Assembly (NCBI GenBank): GCA_964293305.1 | Contig: CAXYYO010000025.1 | Location: forward strand, 1 to 49,272 | Reading direction: 5' to 3' | DNA from: CALAGJ01 sp964293305 | GTDB taxonomy: Bacteria; Bacteroidota; Bacteroidia; Chitinophagales; Chitinophagaceae | Length of the DNA stretch: 49,272 nt | Shown here: positions 44,058-49,272 of the stretch, piece by piece | How positions within the stretch are numbered: position 1 is the stretch's first letter | Layout: every line of letters starts with the position of its first letter | Notes under the pieces: model-generated | Seen by the model: the letters and a program-made list of their open reading frames with translations, nothing else | Told to the model about the DNA's origin: nothing | Database searches by the model: none | Program-made: the position numbers and the translations under genes

Positions 44058-44996
44058 ATGCACAAAAAAAACCGGATTTATTCTGCAATAGTAGTGGTGC
44101 TACTAGTTGCAGCATCTTGTCAAAAGAGCGATGTACAAAGCCCATCCCGTACAGGAGAATTTAATGAATCAGATTTTGGATTACAAACTGCCTCTTCTGC
44201 TCCTACTTCCTATTTAAGCCGTGCTTTGGTGGAAGATTACACAGGTGCATGGTGTGGGTATTGTCCACGTTTGGGTTATAAGTTTGATGAACTGACAGCC
44301 AATAATCCTCGTATTATCTTACAAGCAAATCACAATGATGATGTAATGCAAACCACAGACGAGGCTAAGCTTGAAGGATATTATCCCATCATTGGATTTC
44401 CTACAGCCTGGATGATGCGTAATAAAACATTTAATGATAATGGCGACATTATTGACATCAGCGACACAGCCCAGGTTAGTGCTGCTTATCTTGGAACTAA
44501 TGCTTCAGTAGGTCTTGCTATTGGTACGCGTCTTAAAGGAAATTTGTTGAAAGGTATTGTAAGAGTTGGTTTTGGCGAAACTTATACAGAGCCTTTGAAG
44601 TTGGTTATAAATTTGGTGGAGGACAATATTGTGGCATCAGATGATCCACAATCAAATTATTATAACACAAGTCCTGTGGGAAATCCATTTTTTGGTTTAG
44701 GTAGTTATATACCAAGCTATATACATCATAACGTTTATAGAACAGCAGCTACAGATGCTTTGGGCGATTTAATTCCTGCTGACAAAACTGTGGCAGGTAA
44801 ACAATACGATTATAATTTTACCATAAACCTCAGTCAATACAATAAGAGTAATTGTAAAATAATTGCTTTTGTAGTAGTTGATGAAAAGAAACTTTCACTT
44901 ACCGACGTATATATTAGAAATAAAAAATACAAAGGTATTCAAAATGTGCAGTGGGTTAATGCGGGAAGTTATATCAACTATGAAGCTATACAATAA
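44058..44996 (+). CDS. Omp28-related lipoprotein with thioredoxin-like CxxC
   Basis: The 312-aa product has a lipoprotein signal (VAASC, Cys21) and a thioredoxin-like segment with GAWCGYCPR (C66 and C69). It continues with the pattern of Omp28-related outer-membrane proteins (EDYTGAWCGYCP, NHNDDVM, IGFPTAWM). The family includes P. gingivalis Omp28 and is thought to be surface-exposed. A redox role is possible from the CxxC but unproven. A strong terminator follows. Confidence 0.85.
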   Translation: MHKKNRIYSAIVVVLLVAASCQKSDVQSPSRTGEFNESDFGLQTASSAPTSYLSRALVEDYTGAWCGYCPRLGYKFDELTANNPRIILQANHNDDVMQTTDEAKLEGYYPIIGFPTAWMMRNKTFNDNGDIIDISDTAQVSAAYLGTNASVGLAIGTRLKGNLLKGIVRVGFGETYTEPLKLVINLVEDNIVASDDPQSNYYNTSPVGNPFFGLGSYIPSYIHHNVYRTAATDALGDLIPADKTVAGKQYDYNFTINLSQYNKSNCKIIAFVVVDEKKLSLTDVYIRNKKYKGIQNVQWVNAGSYINYEAIQ

Positions 44997-45027
44997 AAGG
45001 ATTTAAGTAGACAACTTTTGTAAAAGG

Positions 45028-45067
45028 GGCTGCCATAGATTATCTATCTATGGCAGCCTTTTTTTTA
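45028..45067 (+). terminator. terminator of the Omp28-like gene
   Basis: GGCTGCCATAGAT (45028-45040) pairs perfectly with ATCTATGGCAGCC (45046-45058) around TATCT, followed by a T-run. Confidence 0.93.
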
Positions 45068-45105
45068 TTCAAAGAATGCAGATGACCCTGTTTTTACGGG
45101 AGGGT

Positions 45106-45210
45106 AATTTCAGTTCATTTGTTTTGGTAGTATTTCCGTTAATGCAAAACCTGCTTCAGGGATTATCAAAATAATATGCAATGTCCGCAAAGCGAGGCGT
45201 TGCTGGGAAG
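45106..45210. repeat. Rhs-array repeat, copy A (truncated, subtype 1)
   Basis: About 105 bases match the last three quarters of the ~135-bp repeat unit. The 5' segment with the AAATGAA arm is missing. The 3' hairpin (45179-45202) reads CAATGTC-CGC-AAA-GCG-A-GGCGTTG: relative to other copies two bases changed, yet pairing is kept through G-U pairs. It ends with CTGGGAAG. It marks one edge of the cassette array. Confidence 0.8.
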
Positions 45211-45432
45211 AGGTTTTTTTGTGTTCGCTTCCTGCCTTAAAATCCTTGTGAAATGGGGGTTTTAGAGGGGGAAAGAAGAAAAAAGGAAAAGGAAGCCCAT
45301 AGCCTTGACAGCAAAGGGATTGATAGTAAAAATATGATTGCGGAAACCTTTCTTATTTGAGGCGATTTATAGCCCTAAAAATGGAAGATTTGAACCCTAA
45401 AAACAGAAAATTAGAAGAAGAAAATAAAAGGT
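45211..45432. other. gene-free purine-rich stretch at the edge of the Rhs array
   Basis: No credible gene; short open frames here are low-complexity Lys-rich products of A/G runs. A long purine-rich tract lies near 45255-45295. Confidence 0.4.
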
Positions 45433-45537
45433 GTGGCGAAGCCACTTGTATTTTTTTTGCCCCTTTTTTTAATACGCCTTTGGCGTATTTGGATTTTTCT
45501 TTTTGCCCCCTTTTTTTCTTTTTTTGCCTTGCATTGT
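45433..45537. repeat. two hairpins separated by pyrimidine tracts
   Basis: GTGGC-GAA-GCCAC (45433-45445) and AATACGCC-TTT-GGCGTATT (45471-45489) are perfect hairpins followed by long T/C tracts, including two TTTTGCCCC-type runs. They lie beyond the terminator of the candidate immunity gene. They resemble stacked terminators or a small nonautonomous element. Confidence 0.5.
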
Positions 45538-45552
45538 AAGGCTTGGAATACA

Positions 45553-45588
45553 AAAACAGAAGCCACCAAATTTAGTGGCTTCTGTTTT
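45553..45588 (-). terminator. terminator of Rhs cassette 1
   Basis: AAAACAGAAGCCAC (45553-45566) pairs perfectly with GTGGCTTCTGTTTT (45575-45588) around an 8-base loop, 10 bases after the stop of the small membrane protein gene. Confidence 0.9.
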
Positions 45589-45597
45589 CCATTTATT

Positions 45598-45855
45598 TTA
45601 TAATACAATGTGTTTTTTGATAAGCTGTATTATAAAACAAGCCGACCAATAGGTAATAGAAAATGCAATAAAATAGATAATTAAAAAGCCAGTCCACAAT
45701 GCCAAATATTGAAATAAGTTAGTTTGCCAATTCTTTTTTATTAAATCAAAATCATCAATAATCATAAATATATACCACCCTATAACTAATAGAATTGACA
45801 GATATTTATAAATAATTAAGTAATTTTTCATATTCTGTACTATATTAATTTTCAT
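45598..45855 (-). CDS. small membrane protein, candidate immunity protein of Rhs cassette 1
   Basis: The 85-aa product has two strong hydrophobic segments (about residues 15-32 and 48-75) and no recognisable domain. Its start (ATG 45855, or ATG 45831) lies inside or just after the end of the Rhs tip frame; the 45855 start overlaps it by 11 bases. A small coupled membrane protein directly behind a polymorphic-toxin tip is the usual position of an immunity gene. That function is inferred from position only. Confidence 0.6.
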   Translation of the reverse strand: MKINIVQNMKNYLIIYKYLSILLVIGWYIFMIIDDFDLIKKNWQTNLFQYLALWTGFLIIYFIAFSITYWSACFIIQLIKKHIVL

Positions 45856-46777
45856 CCATTAAATCCTCTGTGGTAGTAGATTCAATTTCGCCCTTTTTGC
45901 CAACTGCATTTTTATCATAATCATATTCGGTTGTAGTTCTTGACATTTCTTTTAATTTTCCATCAACCATTTTGTTGGCATTTTTCAAAACGGCTTCCCA
46001 TTGTTCCTGTTGTGCAAATCTTGCTATTAATGAACCGCCAATGGCAGACCCGACTATATTTGTTTGTGTTGTGTTTGTGATTGAAAATGAGAATGTTTTT
46101 GCTGTTGGGTCATAAAGTGCATAAAAATGAATTTCTCCTGCATCAGGGTGTCCTGCTAATGTAATAAAATTTGCATGCACCATATTACCTTCATCTGTCA
46201 TTACTTTTATTCTTACACTACCATTGTCTGGACCCGCAATATCAATATCTATGTGGTCATTTGGACTAGCACCATTACTACCATTTCTATCAACCAAAGT
46301 ATAAGTAGCAAATGGATTATTTGTTACCGTACCAGGGTCTTTTGAAAATGAAGATTTGAAGCTATTAAAACTTTCAGCACTCACACCTGTTTTTAGCATT
46401 TGGTAGGTACTATGCTGAACATCACTAACAACATCTCCATCTACTACATTAATATCTTTACAACCTTCACAATCACCAGTCCTTGCAGTGTGTGAAGGCT
46501 CTAATCCTTCTAATTCTCTTGCTTCAATTGGTGTATTTCCAGCAAATTGATAAGGTGTATAAAAAGGATATTTTCTAGTTAAAGGGTCAACAGCAAAGAA
46601 CCTTCCTAATCTTGGGTCATAAGCTCTAAACTTAAAATCTAATTGATTACCAACGCCTTTTACTTCATTATCATTCTCCCTCCCGTTAAAGCCAAAACGA
46701 TAAGAGTCATTTCCACTCGAATAACTCCTCCCCTGCATTGTCATACCAAATGGATAATAATCATTGGCACTCACCAC
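45845..46777 (-). CDS. orphan Rhs C-terminal tip, cassette 1
   Basis: The 310-aa frame starts at GTG with VSANDYYPFGM and continues with the conserved Rhs end-of-core motifs YRFGFNGREND, FRAYDPRLGRFFAVDPL and YPFYTPYQFAGNTPIEA. A unique ~190-residue tail follows (NDHIDIDIAGPDNGSV, GHPDAGEIHFYALYDP) that I do not recognise as a named toxin. The open frame extends upstream to 46921 and encodes FFELTNHLGNVLETITDKK, the Rhs sequence expected there, but no Rhs core precedes it; the repeat begins instead. It is therefore a detached tip. It may be expressed from the GTG, or be a silent cassette for recombination into a full rhs gene elsewhere. Confidence 0.75.
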   Translation of the reverse strand: MVSANDYYPFGMTMQGRSYSSGNDSYRFGFNGRENDNEVKGVGNQLDFKFRAYDPRLGRFFAVDPLTRKYPFYTPYQFAGNTPIEARELEGLEPSHTARTGDCEGCKDINVVDGDVVSDVQHSTYQMLKTGVSAESFNSFKSSFSKDPGTVTNNPFATYTLVDRNGSNGASPNDHIDIDIAGPDNGSVRIKVMTDEGNMVHANFITLAGHPDAGEIHFYALYDPTAKTFSFSITNTTQTNIVGSAIGGSLIARFAQQEQWEAVLKNANKMVDGKLKEMSRTTTEYDYDKNAVGKKGEIESTTTEDLMDEN

Positions 46778-46874
46778 ATCGGCAGTGTAGTAGCTGATAC
46801 TACGACCTATAACAGGTATTTTTTTATCTGTTATGGTTTCTAATACATTACCAAGATGATTGGTTAATTCAAAG
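46778..46874 (-). other. in-frame Rhs head remnant of cassette 1
   Basis: Minus-strand translation gives FFELTNHLGNVLETITD then KKIPVIGRSISYYTAD, the canonical Rhs sequence before DYYPFGM, in frame with the tip. The frame continues into the repeat and meets a TGA at 46922-46924. About 270 bases of DNA from here through repeat B are nearly identical to the head of cassette 2. Confidence 0.8.
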
Positions 46875-47008
46875 AACTTATTTTGACTTACAAATATAAA
46901 TGAAATTTCAATTCTTTTATTTCAGTAGTATTTCTGTTAATGCAAAACCTACTTTAGGGATTTTCAAAACAATATGCAATGTCCGCAAAGCGAGACATTG
47001 CTGGGAAG
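46875..47008. repeat. Rhs-array repeat, copy B (subtype 1)
   Basis: 134 bases from AACTTATTTTGACTTAC to CTGGGAAG. The 5' inverted repeat is degraded (AAATGAA with TTCTTTT). The 3' hairpin is intact at 46977-47000: CAATGTC-CGC-AAA-GCG, bulged A, GACATTG. Confidence 0.88.
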
Positions 47009-47010
47009 GA

Positions 47011-47145
47011 AACTTATTTTGACTTACAAATATAAATGAAATTGCAGTTCATTTGTTGCGGTGGCATTTCCATTAATCCAAAAACCTGCTTCAGGCATTA
47101 TCAAGACAATATGCAATGTCCGCAAAGCGAGACATTGCTGGGAAG
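47011..47145. repeat. Rhs-array repeat, copy C (subtype 2)
   Basis: 135 bases, tandem to copy B with a 2-base gap. Both hairpins are intact: AAATGAA-N7-TTCATTT, and 47114-47137 with the bulged A. Subtype 2 differs from B by block changes (GTTGCGGTGGC, CATTAATCC, GGCATTATC) and is almost identical to copy E. Confidence 0.88.
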
Positions 47146-47191
47146 AAAATACTATCCGCAACGTACCACAAGTGGAGACGTTGCGGGGAAA
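47146..47191. repeat. partial Rhs-array hairpin C'
   Basis: CAACGT and ACGTTG (47159-47183) form the outer stem, with CCA-CAAG-TGG inside and the same A-G bulge position, ending in GCGGGGAA. It is a diverged stand-alone copy of the 3' hairpin only. Confidence 0.7.
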
Positions 47192-47307
47192 AAGACTTTA
47201 AATACACCTTTATTTGATTAAAAATATCAAAAAACAATCTATATGTAAGTTGTTTGGTTGCTTAAAACTCACTGAACACGCAAAGCTTGATTGGAGAACT
47301 TGCTGCG

Positions 47308-47324
47308 AAAGACAAGATGTCTTT
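47308..47324 (-). other. 7-bp hairpin after the candidate immunity lipoprotein gene
   Basis: AAAGACA and TGTCTTT around AGA form a perfect stem 28 bases beyond the stop of the lipoprotein gene. It lacks a T-run on the minus strand, so terminator function is uncertain. Confidence 0.35.
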
Positions 47325-47351
47325 ATTTTATTTAGATCAGCAGCGTTTGTC

Positions 47352-47783
47352 TTATCTAATCCAATTATTCCCCCTATAAATTTCTTTGTGATTAGAGTTA
47401 TAAAAGATAAACTCTTTAGTTTTATAACTTATTGTATCGAAATACACATCTATTAGTATATTATCAAAAAAAGACTTTGGTTGACTTAGATCTTCGCCTT
47501 TGTCAAAATCTTCAATTTTATTTAATAAAGAAATTTTATAAAGCTTATTTTCATCTTGTCGCATAGCAATATATTTCAACAACATTTTTACAACTTCCGC
47601 ACTATCAATACAATCTCTATTTATGCTGTCTGCCAGCACGTAATCCCAATAAGTATATATGCTGTCTTCACCAGTTCTCACTGACATTATTTTTTGGGGA
47701 ACGTTATATACACATTGATTTTGTTTACAGCCATTTAATGCAAATGCAAAAAATATAGAGCAAAACATCACTAAAGATTTCAT
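47352..47783 (-). CDS. lipoprotein, candidate immunity protein of Rhs cassette 2
   Basis: The 143-aa product has a lipoprotein signal (FAFALNGC, Cys19) and an acidic mature domain with no recognised family (SIYTYWDYVLADSINRDCID, IEDFDKGED). It starts 7 bases after the Rhs tip frame ends, in the same orientation. Position and membrane anchoring suggest a periplasmic immunity protein. This is inferred from context, not homology. Confidence 0.65.
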   Translation of the reverse strand: MKSLVMFCSIFFAFALNGCKQNQCVYNVPQKIMSVRTGEDSIYTYWDYVLADSINRDCIDSAEVVKMLLKYIAMRQDENKLYKISLLNKIEDFDKGEDLSQPKSFFDNILIDVYFDTISYKTKEFIFYNSNHKEIYRGNNWIR

Positions 47784-47790
47784 TAATATT

Positions 47791-48819
47791 TTATTTAGTT
47801 ATTGTTCTATCAACTTGAATACCCCATATAAATGGTGTAAACCAGTTTGACATTAAAATATTATTTTCAGCACTATTATGCTGTAGCCAATACAAAGAAG
47901 GCAAGCCTATTGTCGAGGAGGTTGCATCATTTGTTCCTGCACCAAAATGATCCCATAATGTATATCTTACTTTAATTTGATTTGCAGTTACAATTTGTAT
48001 TTGCGCATCCACTTGCTTAAAACCTCCCATAACAGTATGCATGAACCACGTGTCCTTAATATATTTTCCTTGTCTTGCTACACCAAAAATATCATTTCCA
48101 CTGAATCCCTCTAAACTGCCTGTCCTCTTTAAATGATTGACCAGATTACTCTCAAATTGTTCGACCATTTCTAAAAATTGATCATCTTCCCTTAATATGC
48201 CTGCCATTGCAGAGCTTGGAGAAAATAGAGGGAGCATTGCCCCTCCTCCAGTTTCAAAATGTGTAACTAATTGAGATGCTTCATCTTGGGCATCTGTACT
48301 TTCTAAAATTGTTCCTAAATGAAAAGCAGTTGTAAATTGACTAAGATGATTTCTAATAGCATCACGTTCATAAGGATTGTTTTTGTCATAAAGAGAAGTA
48401 TTTATATCCACATTATGTTTACTTTTAGTAAGATCATCCTCCCTGCTATTTTCTGTTACATTTCCAGTTGAATAAACTTTAGGTTTATATTTTGCCGTAA
48501 CCGTAACACCTTCTAAGTCATGATATAGATTTCCGTTAATGCTTGTATCAAGACCGTATAAGTCTACAAAACATATTGGGTTATTGGCAAAGCTTGCGTA
48601 AGGGCTTTCATAATGTTTTTTTACTATATCAACATTCCACCTTCTTCCTATCCGTGCGTCATATTGCCAGAATTCAGCGGTCATAGAGTTCCCATTTGGA
48701 TCAATCTCCATAGATTTTTCATGACCATTAAAACCATACCTATAACTACTATTAGCCTGTGTAAACTTCCTCCCCGGCATTTGCATACCAAAAGGATAAT
48801 AATCATTGGCACTCACCAC
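47791..48819 (-). CDS. orphan Rhs C-terminal tip, cassette 2 (DUF3289-like tail)
   Basis: The 342-aa frame begins at GTG with VSANDYYPFGMQMPGRKF, followed by Rhs motifs YRYGFNGHEK, FWQYDARIGRRWNVD and SPYASFANNPICFVDLYGLD. The unique ~240-residue tail ends with WFMHTVMGGFKQV, VRYTLWDHFGAG, LPSLYWLQH and FTPFIWGIQ. The DHFG ... W-LQ ... F-PFI pattern resembles DUF3289 from memory; this is not verified. The upstream Rhs head is broken (stop codon and frameshift), so the tip cannot be translated as part of a longer Rhs protein from this locus. Confidence 0.7.
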   Translation of the reverse strand: MVSANDYYPFGMQMPGRKFTQANSSYRYGFNGHEKSMEIDPNGNSMTAEFWQYDARIGRRWNVDIVKKHYESPYASFANNPICFVDLYGLDTSINGNLYHDLEGVTVTAKYKPKVYSTGNVTENSREDDLTKSKHNVDINTSLYDKNNPYERDAIRNHLSQFTTAFHLGTILESTDAQDEASQLVTHFETGGGAMLPLFSPSSAMAGILREDDQFLEMVEQFESNLVNHLKRTGSLEGFSGNDIFGVARQGKYIKDTWFMHTVMGGFKQVDAQIQIVTANQIKVRYTLWDHFGAGTNDATSSTIGLPSLYWLQHNSAENNILMSNWFTPFIWGIQVDRTITK

Positions 48820-48918
48820 ATCGGCAGTGTAGTAGCTGATACTACTACCTATAACAACAGTTTTTTTTTATCTATTATGGTTTCTAATACATTGCCAAGA
48901 TGGTTGGTTCATTCAAAG
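48820..48918 (-). pseudogene. broken Rhs head of cassette 2
   Basis: The DNA matches the head of cassette 1 closely. On the minus strand the FELTNHLGN frame has TGA in place of TTA (48909-48911). The homopolymer is nine A's (48861-48869) instead of seven, and the next bases differ, shifting the frame before IGSSISYYTAD. Two independent lesions show it is not under selection as coding sequence. Confidence 0.8.
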
Positions 48919-49052
48919 AACTTATTTTGACTTACAAATATAAATGAAATCTTAGTTCATTTGTTTTGGTTGTATTACTGATAATGCAAAACCTGTTTCA
49001 GGGATTATTAAAACAATATACAATGTCCGCAAAGCGAGACATTGCTGGGAAG
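48919..49052. repeat. Rhs-array repeat, copy D (subtype 1)
   Basis: 134 bases, with both hairpins (AAATGAA-N7-TTCATTT; 49021-49044 with bulged A) and the CTGGGAAG tail. It abuts the broken Rhs head just as copy B abuts the head of cassette 1. Confidence 0.88.
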
Positions 49053-49104
49053 AAAGTTGCGTATTGTTCACGCAATGTCCCTTGCAGGAGACATTGCTGG
49101 GAAG
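49053..49104. repeat. partial Rhs-array hairpin D'
   Basis: TTGCGT and ACGCAA form one inverted repeat. The hairpin CAATGTC-CC-TTGCA-GG-A-GACATTG (49073-49096) follows, with the same bulged A, and then CTGGGAAG. Only the outer stem and tail match the canonical 3' hairpin; the inner stem and loop differ. Confidence 0.8.
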
Positions 49105-49106
49105 GA

Positions 49107-49241
49107 AACTTATTTTGACTTACAAATATAAATGAAATTTCAGTTCATTTGTTGCGGTGGCATTTCCATTAATCCAAAAACCTGCTTTAGGCATTATCAA
49201 GACAATACGCAATGTCAGCAAAGCGAGACATTACTGGGAAG
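49107..49241. repeat. Rhs-array repeat, copy E (subtype 2)
   Basis: 135 bases, differing from copy C at only a handful of positions by eye. The 3' hairpin (49210-49233) has one inner mismatch and ends TTA instead of TTG. It is followed at 49242-49272 by a second copy of the D' segment, cut off by the window end. Confidence 0.88.
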
Positions 49242-49272
49242 AAAGTTGCGTATTGTTCACGCAATGTCCCTT
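49242..49272. repeat. partial Rhs-array hairpin E', truncated by window end
   Basis: The 31 bases match the first part of D' (AAAGTTGCGTATTG onward to GCAATGTCCCTT). The array therefore continues beyond the window. Confidence 0.8.

Noticed and set aside
45353..45608. Several overlapping 60-66 codon frames on both strands
   Set aside because: They are low-complexity Lys- or Phe-rich products of A/G and T/C runs and overlap hairpins and terminators.
47036..47456. Plus-strand frames of 61 and 80 codons
   Set aside because: They run through repeat C and across the opposite strand of the lipoprotein gene; composition is not protein-like.
46875..49272. Integron attC sites, because hairpin elements separate gene cassettes
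   Set aside because: The hairpins are only 24 bases, have a single bulged base, lack the GTTRRRY/RYYYAAC core sites, and no integrase is in the window.
46875..49272. CRISPR array
   Set aside because: The repeats are ~135 bp, few, variable and not separated by regular unique spacers; no cas genes are present.

Overview
The window looks like chromosome from a low-GC Bacteroidota, most likely family Chitinophagaceae. This rests on several signs. Putative promoters repeatedly carry the Bacteroidota -7 element TAnnTTTG, once with TTG exactly 19 bases upstream. One secreted protein has a type A and another a type B C-terminal sorting domain of the type IX secretion system (T9SS). There are also a fused SecDF, a BshB1 deacetylase, a CCDC81-like HU protein, an S46 dipeptidyl peptidase and a sphingolipid/sulfonolipid-type alpha-oxoamine synthase. 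All calls come from reading the sequence; no database search was run.

Layout. 0.3-8.1 kb: a TerC-family membrane protein, then minus-strand genes for a zinc-ribbon methyltransferase, a membrane-anchored HU-like protein, a CopA-type P-ATPase, an esterase coupled to bshB1, and an OmpA-type lipoprotein. 8.2-14.3 kb: a tight minus-strand operon parE - methyltransferase - DUF1835-type protein - parC, behind a textbook promoter. 14.7-17.1 kb: an isolated WbqC-like gene, a duplicated noncoding element and ornithine aminotransferase. 17.3-25.4 kb: an S46 peptidase (DPP7-like), an isolated Fic protein between two empty stretches, an exostosin-like glycosyltransferase, a DEAD-box helicase and a tiny repetitive lipoprotein. 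25.5-29.7 kb: two ECF sigma-factor modules. In the first the overlapping partner is a transmembrane protein with a periplasmic trypsin-like domain. In the second the partner has an inner-membrane helix and a C-terminal outer-membrane-barrel-like region, resembling the dual membrane-spanning anti-sigma factors described in Bacteroides. 29.8-41.5 kb: mostly housekeeping (alpha-oxoamine synthase, T9SS metalloprotease, NAD(P)-binding protein, lipoprotein hydrolase, SecDF, ThiL, SuhB-like phosphatase, a 68-aa protein). 41.9-45.0 kb: a T9SS type B adhesin-like protein and an Omp28-like lipoprotein.

45.1-49.3 kb is the most unusual part. It reads, on the minus strand, as an array of orphan Rhs C-terminal tip cassettes. 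Each has a short conserved Rhs head without the Rhs core, a unique C-terminal domain, and a small membrane protein or lipoprotein directly behind it (candidate immunity). The cassettes are bracketed by a family of ~135-bp noncoding repeats made of two hairpins. The 3' hairpin keeps a bulged A and the tail CTGGGAAG across variants, and in the most diverged copy its pairing survives through G-U pairs. The head of the second cassette is broken by a stop codon and a homopolymer frameshift, which suggests a silent reservoir rather than expressed full-length Rhs genes. The array runs off the end of the window.
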